In this document: positions 25,375 to 33,282 of the stretch, piece after piece
Layout: every line of letters begins with the position of its first letter
Numbering within the stretch: position 1 is the stretch's first letter
Assembly: GCF_001277255.1 (NCBI RefSeq)
Contig: NZ_CP012264.1
Coordinates: 2,852,001-2,916,000, forward strand
Reading direction: 5' to 3'
Length of the DNA stretch: 64,000 nt
Source of the DNA: Cronobacter condimenti 1330
GTDB lineage: Bacteria > Pseudomonadota > Gammaproteobacteria > Enterobacterales > Enterobacteriaceae
Notes under the pieces: generated by a model
The model's database searches: none
What the model saw: only the letters and a program-made list of their open reading frames with translations
What the model was told of the DNA's origin: nothing
Made by a program: the position numbers and the translations under genes

Positions 25375-27471
25375 GTGCATAATGATAAACACTCGCCTTC
25401 CATGAAACTGAGTCTGGTGGCGCTGGCGCTGTTAATAGCTCCGTTTACGTTACAGGCTGAAGATAAAGCTGCTGAAGCCTCGCAGGGCACGCAGGAAGAA
25501 CTTAATGTGGACGCCGCCGATCAGCAGGCGCCAGGAACCACAAAAACCACCGATGATGCCTCACCCGACAAAGCAGACGGACAGAACGTCGCGTCAGCCA
25601 GCCAGCCGGCAACGCCACTCGTTCCCTCTTCTGCCACCTGGGATAGCTTTCACGGGCAGCTTAACGCACAGAAATACAGCCCCCTGACCCAAATCACGCC
25701 GGAAAACGTTGGGAAACTCACCAAAGTGTGGGAATTTCATACCGGTGACGTCTCGGATGGTAAAGGCGATACGCCCGCGACCGTCTGGTCGGCAACGCCC
25801 ATTTTTGCTAACGACACGATCTACATCGGCACGCCTTTCGATCGCCTGATTGCCCTGGATCCGGGCACCGGGAAAGAGAAGTGGCACTATGACACCAAAT
25901 CATCGCGCAAAGCTCTGACGCAGCCGGTGCTGAAAAACCGTGGCGTCTCCTACTGGCAGGCAAAAAACCCAGTGGCTGGTGAAGCCTGTCAAAAAATCGT
26001 CTATTTAGGCACCGTGGATGGCAAGCTGTTCGCGCTGGACGCCGATTCAGGCAAACCGTGTACCGGCTTTGCAGACAACGGCGTGCTGAATGTAAACCAG
26101 TGGAATACTATTAACGCCAAATTCCCGCTCTCTATACTGCAGCCGCCTACCGTGGTCGGTAACCATCTGCTTGTCGGCTGGGCTGGTAAAGACTGGGCCT
26201 ATGCAGAAGCGCCTCCGGGCACCATATTTTCAATCAACGCGCAGACGGGCGAACGTGAATGGACCTTCGAGGCTATTCCGGAAGAGATCCGCAAACAGAC
26301 GGGTACGGCCAACGTCTGGACGCACATGTCCGCTGACGAGGCGAATGGTCTGGTTTACCTGCCGGTTTCATCTCCCTCCCCCAACTACTGGGGCGGCAAT
26401 CGTGTAAAAGCGATTCCGCTCGGCACCTCGACCACTGCGCTTGATATCAACACGGGTAAAGTGGTCTGGTCTCGCCAGTGGGTGCATCACGACGTGTGGG
26501 ATTATGATATTAACTCTGCGCCGACGCTGATGGATATCACGGTCAACGGCAAAGCGATCCCGGCGCTTGTGCAGGCGACCAAGCAGGGCTTCCTGTTTGT
26601 GGTTAACCGCCTGACCGGCGAGGATGTGTGGCCTATTGAAGAGCGTCCTGTTCCGCAGGGCGATGGCTCGGTGAAGGGAGAAGTCCTTTCGCCAACGCAA
26701 CCCTTCCCGACCCGGCCAGCCCCGCTACTCGATCAGTCCAAAAAGCCGGAGATCTGGAAGCTCGCGGATATCGTCGGTGCCGGTCAGTGCTCTCGTCTGT
26801 GGGATAATCTCACCTACGAGGGAATGTACACACCGCCCACCACCAAAGGGGAAGGCGCACTGACCTACCCGGACAGCGCGGGTGGCGTCCAGTGGGGAGG
26901 CGTGGCGTTCGATCCGAAGAAACAGATCGCTATCGTCAACACCTCACATATCGTGCAGTACGTGAAGCTCTATAGCCGCGAAGATTACGATAAAGCGGAT
27001 AAAAGCGCTGGCAACGAAAACGGCTTTGCCCCGCAGGAAGGCGCGCCGTACGGCATGCGTCTGCTGGTCGCGAACAACTGGCTGGGTATGCCATGCTGGC
27101 AGCCGCCGTTTGGTGAAATCGTGGCGCTTGATATGCACACGGGTGAGGTGAAATGGCGTCGTCCGGTTGGCGCATCGCAGCAGTACGGCTTCTTTATGCC
27201 GGAAAGTTGGGGCTCTCCCACCATCGGCGGTCCGGCCATCACGGCGGGCGGGGTGATCTTTATCGGCGCCTCAATGGATGCCAAAGTACGCGCCTATTCC
27301 GTTGATAGCGGCGAAGAGTTGTGGTCCGATCAGGTTGAGGCGCCTGCGGTAGCGAACCCGTCGGTCTATGAGTACAAAGGCCGCCAGTATGTGGCATTTG
27401 TCGCCGGCGGTAATACTATCCTGAAGGACCAGGTCGGTGACCAGGTAGTGGTTTACGCGCTGCCTGAATAA
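25375..27471 (+). CDS. PQQ-dependent membrane-associated dehydrogenase (glucose/quinate/polyol family, SldA-like)
   Basis: A 698-residue periplasmic quinoprotein that oxidises a sugar, polyol or cyclic alcohol and feeds electrons to the quinone pool. A signal peptide (KLSLVALALLIAPFTLQAED) is followed by a disordered Ala/Asp/Gln/Thr-rich linker (about 30-85) and an eight-bladed PQQ propeller from WDSFHGQLNAQKYSPL. Repeated tryptophan-docking segments are present (GKEKWHYDT, GEREWTFEA, GEVKWRRPV, GEELWSDQV). The likely catalytic Asp lies in HHDVWDYDINSAPTLMD, and the PQQ-contacting Lys in VQATKQGFLFVVN, by analogy with E. coli Gcd. The GTG at 25375 is supported by GAGGAG upstream. Unlike Gcd, the membrane domain is a separate upstream gene. 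No pqq biosynthesis genes are in the window. Confidence 0.88.
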   Translation: MHNDKHSPSMKLSLVALALLIAPFTLQAEDKAAEASQGTQEELNVDAADQQAPGTTKTTDDASPDKADGQNVASASQPATPLVPSSATWDSFHGQLNAQKYSPLTQITPENVGKLTKVWEFHTGDVSDGKGDTPATVWSATPIFANDTIYIGTPFDRLIALDPGTGKEKWHYDTKSSRKALTQPVLKNRGVSYWQAKNPVAGEACQKIVYLGTVDGKLFALDADSGKPCTGFADNGVLNVNQWNTINAKFPLSILQPPTVVGNHLLVGWAGKDWAYAEAPPGTIFSINAQTGEREWTFEAIPEEIRKQTGTANVWTHMSADEANGLVYLPVSSPSPNYWGGNRVKAIPLGTSTTALDINTGKVVWSRQWVHHDVWDYDINSAPTLMDITVNGKAIPALVQATKQGFLFVVNRLTGEDVWPIEERPVPQGDGSVKGEVLSPTQPFPTRPAPLLDQSKKPEIWKLADIVGAGQCSRLWDNLTYEGMYTPPTTKGEGALTYPDSAGGVQWGGVAFDPKKQIAIVNTSHIVQYVKLYSREDYDKADKSAGNENGFAPQEGAPYGMRLLVANNWLGMPCWQPPFGEIVALDMHTGEVKWRRPVGASQQYGFFMPESWGSPTIGGPAITAGGVIFIGASMDAKVRAYSVDSGEELWSDQVEAPAVANPSVYEYKGRQYVAFVAGGNTILKDQVGDQVVVYALPE

Positions 27472-27498
27472 TCTTTCATCACTATCGATGAAAACAGC

Positions 27499-27525
27499 AT
27501 GGGGCCTGCGGGCCCCATTTTAATA
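27499..27525 (+). terminator. Terminator after the PQQ dehydrogenase gene
   Basis: ATGGGGCC-TGC-GGCCCCAT followed by TTTAAT. A strong stem with a short T-run. Confidence 0.75.
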
Positions 27526-27798
27526 GAGGTAAAACCACCCTTCCTGCCTGCCCGCCTGGTTAACCCGCATAAGCTTTGCTGTGGGGAATAACGCATTCCC
27601 GATAGCGATGTTTACGCATTCGCAGCGGTAAGAGTTGGAGGATTGCCGGGCACAGCCTCTATTACCGTGCATAGTATTTTTGCATATCGATGTAGTGTTT
27701 AAACGTAAAGGGTGGCGCTGTGCCAGAAGCCGACGTGTTAAAGACAGGCACCTGTCATCCATAACGCCTGAAAAAGGCTCTGCTTTGAGGTTTCTGAT
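27526..27798 (+). other. gpx upstream region, no gene called
   Basis: 273 bases without a supported ORF. A segment GCTGTGCCAGAAGCCGAC near 27718 is vaguely like the TCCGCTTCGTGCCA repeat found further downstream, but too degenerate to call. Confidence 0.3.
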
Positions 27799-28281
27799 AT
27801 GACGACTTTTCATGAACTTACTGCCACCAGCCTGCAGGGTCAGCGCATCGCTATGGCCGACTATGCGGGTAAGCTGGTGCTGGTGGTTAATACTGCCAGC
27901 CATTGCGGTTTTACCCCGCAATACGCGGGCCTTGAAATGCTCTACAACAAGTACGCCGCGCAGGGGCTGGTGGTGCTTGGTTTCCCCTGCAATCAGTTCG
28001 GCAAGCAAGAGCCCGGCGGGGCCGACGACATTGCGCAGACCTGTTACATCAACTACGGCGTGAGCTTTCCGATGTTTGATAAAGTGGAGGTCAACGGCCC
28101 CACCACGCACGCTGTGTTTCGTTACCTGAAAGGCCAGTTGCCCGGCATACTGGGTGGGCGCATTATGTGGAACTTCACTAAGTTCCTTATCGGACGCGAC
28201 GGCAAGCCGCTACAGCGTTTTGCACCTCTCACCTCCCCGGAGAAAATGGAAGCCGCTATCCTTGCTGCGCTTGAAAAATAA
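27799..28281 (+). CDS. Cysteine-type glutathione peroxidase
   Basis: A 160-residue thiol peroxidase of the GPx family, likely reducing hydroperoxides with thioredoxin or glutathione. The peroxidatic Cys is C36 in NTASHCGFTPQ. FPCNQFGKQEPG supplies the second cysteine (C64) and the conserved Gln, and WNFTKFLIGRDG supplies the Trp/Asn of the tetrad. It is shorter than E. coli BtuE (183), lacking the insertion before WNF, and clearly not an orthologue of it. GAGG precedes the ATG. Single gene between a terminator and a convergent AraC regulator. Confidence 0.92.
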   Translation: MTTFHELTATSLQGQRIAMADYAGKLVLVVNTASHCGFTPQYAGLEMLYNKYAAQGLVVLGFPCNQFGKQEPGGADDIAQTCYINYGVSFPMFDKVEVNGPTTHAVFRYLKGQLPGILGGRIMWNFTKFLIGRDGKPLQRFAPLTSPEKMEAAILAALEK

Positions 28282-28309
28282 GAGTTTCTGCCGTTCGGGC
28301 CCTTCACTT

Positions 28310-29251
28310 TTAGAGAGAGCCTGACGCCCCCATTCTCTTCCTGGCAGCCTCGTCATTTGCATTGCGGCGTCGAAACTCGCCCGGCGGCATGCCTGTGTAT
28401 TTCGTGAATGCGACGTTAAACGCACTCGCAGACTGATATCCTGTTCGAAAGGCAATCTGCTCGATTTTATCTGTGCCGCTTACCAGGGCTTTTCTGGCGA
28501 GCGACATTCGCCAGAAGAGCAGGTATTGCATAGGTGACATGCCGACTGTCTCGCTGAATATGGCAAAAAAAGAGGAGCGGGACATTGCGCAGTCACGGGC
28601 AAGCCGCGCGATTTGCCAGTCAGCGCCGGGGTTTTCATGAATAAGATGCAGCGCTGTGGCGATCTTTTCATGTTGTAACCCCCTGAGGATGCCTGCCGTT
28701 TTCGACAGTTCAGGATCGCTGCGCAACGCTTCAATCAGTAACAGTTGCAAAAGCTGCATCAATACTGCGTCGCGCCCCGGTCGCCGGGTCCGGCTTTCGT
28801 CCAGCAGAAGTTCAAACAGCGTGACGAAACGCCGTTGCCCTTTAATCAGGATCTCGTTGGGGAGTAAAGCGACGATAAGTGGTTTGTCCGGCGTGTCGAA
28901 TTCACAGTGCCCCACATACATGAGAAGTTCAGCGGGCCCGGTTGTTGAACCAATTCTTACGTGTCCGTCCCCAGCGAAGGCTGGCATCGTCATGTCTGCG
29001 GGCGGAGAACTGCCCGCATTGGTGTTCTCAAACGTGTACGTTGCCGGTATCAGAACAAAATCACCGGCAACAAGCAGTATGGGAGCTTTACCATTAATAC
29101 GCATCAGGCATTCTCCCTGCAAAACCGCACAGTAAAAAGCCTCTCCCGACGACTCCCGGACAATACGCCACTTACCCGCCCCCTCCACGAGTTTTGCATG
29201 CGTTGGCCTTGGGTTGAGTAACGCAACAATATCGGTTAACGGATCTGACAC
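28310..29251 (-). CDS. AraC-family regulator with cupin-type N-terminal domain
   Basis: A 313-residue regulator. The N-terminal cupin_6-type (AraC-binding-like) domain includes GECLMRINGKAPILLVAGDFVLIP. The C-terminal double helix-turn-helix includes ADWQIARLARDCAMSRSSF and IEQIAFRTGYQSASAFNVAF, followed by the signature GMPPGEFRRR. The GTG at 29251, five to six bases after AGAGAG, is preferred over an upstream ATG at 29302 that would overlap the shared promoter. It diverges from a short-chain dehydrogenase gene, the usual arrangement of this regulator subfamily and its target. Confidence 0.87.
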   Translation of the reverse strand: MSDPLTDIVALLNPRPTHAKLVEGAGKWRIVRESSGEAFYCAVLQGECLMRINGKAPILLVAGDFVLIPATYTFENTNAGSSPPADMTMPAFAGDGHVRIGSTTGPAELLMYVGHCEFDTPDKPLIVALLPNEILIKGQRRFVTLFELLLDESRTRRPGRDAVLMQLLQLLLIEALRSDPELSKTAGILRGLQHEKIATALHLIHENPGADWQIARLARDCAMSRSSFFAIFSETVGMSPMQYLLFWRMSLARKALVSGTDKIEQIAFRTGYQSASAFNVAFTKYTGMPPGEFRRRNANDEAARKRMGASGSL

Positions 29252-29345
29252 TGGACTCTCTCTCAATATAAGTGGATTTTTGATTATATATTGTCCAGGC
29301 ATGGAGAACTATGATTGCTGCTCTGACCAACAGCGAGGATTTACC

Positions 29346-30116
29346 ATGCCGACTGCACTGATTACCGGATGCTCTTCAGGTTTTGGACTGGCAACAGCAA
29401 ACCTTTTTTTAGCCAAAGGGTGGGACGTGATTGCCACAATGAGAACGCCTGATGCGACCCTTTTTCCTGAAAGCGACAGACTGAAAGTATTGCCGCTGGA
29501 TATCACGTCAGAGGAGAGTATTACCCGTGTGGTGGAAAACGCGGGCGCGATTGACCTGCTGGTCAATAATGCAGGCCTGGGCGCACCTGTCCCCGTTGAA
29601 CTGACGCCCCTGGCGACGGCGCAGCAATTAATGAACACCAATGTCCTGGGCACACTCTCGTTAACGCAGGCGTTTCTCCCACTGATGAGAGAGAAAAAAT
29701 CCGGGGTCATCATTAACGTTTCTTCATCCGTGACCACCAAAGCCATGCCGCTGATTGGCGTTTATCGTGCCAGCAAAGCGGCGTTGAATGCATGGAGCGA
29801 ATCATTAGCCATCGAAGTCAGGCCTTTCGGTATTCGCGTTCATGTGGTGTTACCAGGGCGTTCGCCCGAAACAAAGTTTGGCGAAAATGCACGGGCATAT
29901 TTTGGCGGGCGAGACGATCCTGCCTATGGAGCAATGGTGAATGCGTTTATCGAGATGGCTGGCAATTCTCAGTCGCCCGTCACGCACGCCGACGATGTGG
30001 CACAAGCCATTTTTACGGCCGCTAACGATCCAAATAGCCCGCTGTACACTGCCGCCGGTGAAGATGCGGCGCAATTTCTCACCGAAGCGCAGCACCGTTC
30101 CCCTTTTTCTTATTAA
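29346..30116 (+). CDS. Short-chain dehydrogenase/reductase (classical SDR)
   Basis: A 256-residue NAD(P)H oxidoreductase. The cofactor motif is TGCSSGFG (residues 7-14), followed by the structural NNAG motif and the catalytic serine region NVSSSVTTK. The active-site pair is Y140-x3-K144 (GVYRASKAAL). The ATG at 29346 has an AGGA ribosome site and starts immediately at the Rossmann fold; an upstream in-frame start would run through the divergent promoter. It is likely the target of the divergent AraC regulator. Substrate unknown. Confidence 0.88.
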   Translation: MPTALITGCSSGFGLATANLFLAKGWDVIATMRTPDATLFPESDRLKVLPLDITSEESITRVVENAGAIDLLVNNAGLGAPVPVELTPLATAQQLMNTNVLGTLSLTQAFLPLMREKKSGVIINVSSSVTTKAMPLIGVYRASKAALNAWSESLAIEVRPFGIRVHVVLPGRSPETKFGENARAYFGGRDDPAYGAMVNAFIEMAGNSQSPVTHADDVAQAIFTAANDPNSPLYTAAGEDAAQFLTEAQHRSPFSY

Positions 30117-30217
30117 TAGCGCAGGCGAAGATGTGACACATGAGGAAAGAGAGGGGAATTCCCTCTCTCTGTTTTTCAACTGTGAGCAGCGAAAGCGTAG
30201 CCTGAATGTGCTTAAGG

Positions 30218-30240
30218 CTGCTTCGTGCCAGAAGCGGCAG
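30218..30240. repeat. Hairpin repeat copy A
   Basis: CTGCTTCGTGCCAGAAGCGGCAG is an imperfect inverted repeat with the core GCTTCGTGCCA shared with copies B and C further downstream. It lies in the 228-base gap before the next gene. Confidence 0.55.
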
Positions 30241-30344
30241 TTTAAAATTCAAGTAGAAACAGGAGACATATTAAAATTGATAAGTTAAAATAGCCTTACG
30301 TAGCAAAGCCAGCTTTACCTTTTGATACCCACAAAAATATAATA

Positions 30345-30914
30345 ATGAATAAAACTTATTACTTTGAAAATAAATATAGGAAATGGTCCATTATAACCAT
30401 GATGTGCATCATTATGGGTGGATGGTTCTTGTATATGGCGTGGGCATCAAGTATCTCCAGTAAGACGGTTTTACAAAAGTCGGTGCCTGAATGGATAACG
30501 TATATTTCTTTTGGCGCATTGATTGGAAGCTTATCTTTTATACGCGCTGTTTATCTTCGCACTTTTAACAAAACATTAAAGTATCTTTGTAATGCATTCT
30601 TTGGCGGTTTTTGCCTGGGGTTTGTATTGAGCTTAAACTGTTACGATGTGTATGTTTATCTCTTCCCAGATAAAATCATTGGCTATCAATCCGAATATGA
30701 GATTGTCTTCCCAGGGCCATCGATAGGTAAGTATGGGCATTGTGAAGCAGGTATCTGGTTAAAAGATCAGAACACCACCAGATGGATACAGCTTTGTACA
30801 AACAAAGAATTTCTGCGCAACCACCGTAAGCAAGGAATGACAGGTGTATGGGTAACAGCGCGTGTAAATAAAACAGGAACTTACATCGTGAAATACGAAT
30901 TTATTTATATATAA
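30345..30914 (+). CDS. Unrecognised small membrane protein
   Basis: A 189-residue protein I cannot name. Three hydrophobic segments (about 16-36, 50-66 and 83-103) are followed by a polar C-terminal domain (about 115-189), probably extracytoplasmic. That domain contains a glycine-proline segment FPGPSIGKYGHCEAGIWLKD and WIQLCTNKEFL, with two cysteines that could pair, and ends in alternating aromatic residues. AT-rich, and its codon use differs from the backbone, suggesting acquired DNA. I have a weak impression that similar small proteins occur near enterobacterial Rhs loci, but no toxin or Rhs gene is here. Function unknown. Confidence 0.65.
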   Translation: MNKTYYFENKYRKWSIITMMCIIMGGWFLYMAWASSISSKTVLQKSVPEWITYISFGALIGSLSFIRAVYLRTFNKTLKYLCNAFFGGFCLGFVLSLNCYDVYVYLFPDKIIGYQSEYEIVFPGPSIGKYGHCEAGIWLKDQNTTRWIQLCTNKEFLRNHRKQGMTGVWVTARVNKTGTYIVKYEFIYI

Positions 30915-31109
30915 TTGAATCAATCTGAAGCTATTACAATCGATTAGGTTGCTATCTTTTTGTCGCCTGTGAAAATGAATGATAGCCGCAACACCGCTTC
31001 CTCGCTGACAGCAGATATATTAGCTGAACAACATGCTGAAAAAAAATTTTCCCATATATCGCGCCGAAGACGACGCGGCAATTAATTTTAATATGACCTT
31101 TTAAATTTA

Positions 31110-31274
31110 AACTCCTTGCCAGAAAGCGATGAGCTTATCTTGAGGACAGACTTCTTAGCACAACCGCCGCGGGTTGAATGTGAATTGAGTGCATCCGAAA
31201 AAGCACTGGTACCGTTACTGACCGCAATCAGAGATTACGCGAGACATTATCCTAATGAGTCAAAATTTCTTTGA
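31110..31274 (+). pseudogene. HxlR-family regulator, C-terminal remnant
   Basis: This frame reads LILRTDFLAQPPRVECELS followed by ASEKALVPLLTAIRDYA and a stop. That is the wing and C-terminal helix of an HxlR-type winged-helix regulator (compare the usual RTVYPEVPPRVEYSLT...LGxSLxPVL pattern). The preceding DNA has no matching N-terminal domain, so only about 50 codons survive. Confidence 0.5.
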
Positions 31275-31408
31275 TTCACAAATGATATTTCAACGTGACA
31301 GAATCACATGCTAAACGCTGAAACAATATTTCAAAAAGGATGGGTTCTCCTTCTGTTAAAACATGGTGTAACCACATTTCCAGTGAATGATACGAGTATA
31401 TCTGCAAA

Positions 31409-31478
31409 CTTCCGCTGTTCGCTCAAAGCAGACCTCGCGGCGCTTTAGGCGGTCCGCTTCGTGCCAGGAGCGGACATT
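31409..31478. repeat. Two-hairpin repeat copy B
   Basis: About 70 bases with two adjacent imperfect hairpins: first CTTCCGCTGTTCGCTCAAAG plus CAGAC, then GTCCGCTTCGTGCCAGGAGC plus GGAC. The same order and spacing occur in copy C at 32493-32560. The repeat abuts a transposase remnant. Confidence 0.65.
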
Positions 31479-31490
31479 GCTAAGAACTGA

Positions 31491-31659
31491 ACGTACTAAG
31501 CGGTGGGGGAGGTCAGAGCGGCTATGGCAAGTGCTGCATGACACGATAACCCACAATTATCAGCACCTCTCAATGTGGCAATTGTTGAAAAAAGTCCGTC
31601 ACCTTATGGATACCGTCAGTCCGTTCCCAGGTAGAAAACATGGACTGACAAAAGCGTAG
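31491..31659 (+). pseudogene. IS630-type transposase, C-terminal remnant
   Basis: The frame ending at 31659 reads SERLWQVLHDTITHNYQHL then MWQLLKKVRHLMDTVSPFPG and RKHGLTKA. This resembles the C-terminal end of IS630-family DDE transposases (the ...ERLWKxxH... segment that follows the last catalytic acidic residue). The N-terminal catalytic core is absent; repeat copy B lies directly upstream. No terminal inverted repeats were identified. Family assignment is from pattern memory. Confidence 0.55.
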
Positions 31660-31732
31660 CGGTATTAGGACCACTTATTTAGATTATCCCTTGCGATTCA
31701 TAAATTATGGTGACGGCTAAATAATTCACAAT

Positions 31733-32221
31733 TTAACAGGATAATTGTCGAATAACTTCGTTCTGAACTTCTGATGGTAAAGATTCAACCATATTAACTA
31801 TAGCAGTAACAGTCTGTCTTTCTGTTGTCGTAAGATTGATGCCATCATCATCTCCGGTTGGCAATATAAAAATCTTGGCGTTTATGTGAAGCGTACGATT
31901 TGCATGGAAAAAAACTTCTTCCATAACTTCGTGAATTTCAGATAATTGTGCTTTATTTGGTGCCTGGCGGAATCGCTGGAGAACGCGCTCAGTTTTCTTA
32001 CCATCAAGGTCATCAGCCACAAGATATGAATCAAAATCAATGTCTTTGTAGCCAATATATTTGCTCGGAGCGAAATACCACTTCATATTAACATAGCATG
32101 CATACCAACACCGTACAAAACTCAAACGCTCTGTCATTTCATGTTCTGGATACTTTTTAATTTCATCATACCAGTAGACAATGTTACGAACAGCTTCGGA
32201 AGGACAATCGATAAGTTCCAT
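31733..32221 (-). CDS. Unrecognised orphan protein
   Basis: A 162-residue acidic, soluble protein that I do not recognise. It starts MELIDCPSEAVRNIVYWYDE and contains aromatic-rich RCWYACYVNMKWYFAPSKY, the segment IGYKDIDFDSYL, and GKKTERVLQRFRQAP. No signal peptide or membrane segment. Codon use is AT-rich, unlike the backbone. The SK(Y/F)IGY plus ETE/KTE-like pattern is faintly reminiscent of proteins associated with HNH or restriction functions, but no nuclease motif is visible. It stands alone between decayed sequences. Confidence 0.55.
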   Translation of the reverse strand: MELIDCPSEAVRNIVYWYDEIKKYPEHEMTERLSFVRCWYACYVNMKWYFAPSKYIGYKDIDFDSYLVADDLDGKKTERVLQRFRQAPNKAQLSEIHEVMEEVFFHANRTLHINAKIFILPTGDDDGINLTTTERQTVTAIVNMVESLPSEVQNEVIRQLSC

Positions 32222-32724
32222 AATTTTAGTCTATTAACTCTGTGGGGTGTGCGATCACTCTATACAGAATTATGAACGCCGTCAATGGTTCATAATGTAC
32301 ATAATTTAATTGACTGATCTCTATGTCAATTTTATCATCAACGAGCCAGATGTTTTAGGCTCACGCGGTCGTGTCATGCACACAGACCTGAAAGAGCAGG
32401 AAGTTAGAAAGTAGGCATACACGTTTTAGTTCCACGTACATTGAATTACACCTGTTTGTGTAGTCAATTTGAGCAGACCACAAAAGTGGCTACTTCCGCA
32501 CCTCGCTCATAGCGGACCTTGCCACGACTGCATGTCCGCTTCGTGTCATAAGCAGACATTTAAAAGTTGCTTGAGGTTATCAATAGGGAGTCAGTAAAAG
32601 CTTAATCACGACTTCGTCATCGCCAGAAAAGGCAGTTGAAAATATGCCCGTAATGGCAAAATAATATATCAATATTCATGACGAATTTAATGGAATAAGG
32701 GTGAAAGGAGTGAGGACAAATGAA
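32222..32724. other. AT-rich interval with decayed sequence and repeat copy C
   Basis: About 500 bases without an intact gene. A short open stretch near 32336-32415 reads NFIINEPDVLGSRGRVMHTD..., possibly the end of a lost gene, which I cannot identify. Repeat copy C lies at 32493-32560. The ribosome site of the next gene (GAGGA) is at 32712. Confidence 0.4.
32493..32560. repeat. Two-hairpin repeat copy C
   Basis: It has the same layout as copy B: CTTCCGCACCTCGCTCATAG plus CGGAC, then GTCCGCTTCGTGTCATAAGC plus AGAC. Matches in the paired arms and loop cores show common origin. Confidence 0.65.
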
Positions 32725-33117
32725 ATGCTAATGAAACTTTTTATGCTGGCATTTGTGGCCAGTCTGGTAACAGGTTGCACGCCATTAAAACCTTCCGTAT
32801 GCCATAAAACTACTGCAACGGCTAGTTGCGGTTCTGGCAAATGGGGTGATCATGATGAATGGGGGGCGCAAGCGCGGGCTATCAGAGCAGCGATAAATGC
32901 AAAAATTGCTGAACCACAAATCTGGGAAGGAAAGAAATGTAGGTTGCATATAGAATTTGCGCAGAATGGCATGGCTTTAAAAATATCAACTAGCGACGGT
33001 GATAAAGCATATTGCGAAGCGGTAAAATCAGCAGCCCAGAAAGCCACATTTCCTGCCTTCACGAATCAAGAGGTATACCGCGATTTTGAAAAATCTCGAT
33101 TTGATTTGCGCGGTTAG
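32725..33117 (+). CDS. Free-standing lipoprotein with TolA C-terminal domain
   Basis: A 130-residue predicted lipoprotein. The signal sequence MLMKLFMLAFVASLVTGC has lipobox LVTGC with lipidation at C18; the following Thr-Pro suggests outer-membrane sorting. From about residue 48 the protein resembles the C-terminal domain of TolA (TolA domain III): AIRAAINAKI, then GKKCRLHIEF, NGMALKIS, DKAYCEAVKSAA and VYRDFEKSRFDLRG. The two cysteines that form the TolA disulfide are conserved. The TolA membrane anchor and helical stalk are absent. TolA-III binds TolB, group A colicins and filamentous phage g3p; a decoy or accessory role is inference. The ATG at 32725 is chosen because GAGGA lies eight bases upstream. 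Confidence 0.82.
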   Translation: MLMKLFMLAFVASLVTGCTPLKPSVCHKTTATASCGSGKWGDHDEWGAQARAIRAAINAKIAEPQIWEGKKCRLHIEFAQNGMALKISTSDGDKAYCEAVKSAAQKATFPAFTNQEVYRDFEKSRFDLRG

Positions 33118-33138
33118 CCATTCCATAGACATGAATAT

Positions 33139-33162
33139 GTCCGCTTTTCGCTCATATCTGAC
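33139..33162. repeat. Hairpin repeat copy D (partial)
   Basis: GTCCGCTTTTCGCTCATATC plus TGAC resembles the first hairpin of copies B and C (TTCGCTCA core). It is followed at 33162-33181 by a separate stem CCCGAC/GTCGGG. Confidence 0.45.
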
Positions 33163-33282
33163 CCGACAACCCCAGTCGGGTTCGTTACGCCCCTGAAACT
33201 GACGTTGGCACCCCACACAGTGACAAATACTTCCTTACCGCTAGTATGATGATGGGTGGTCAATTAATGGTTAAGAAAAGTC

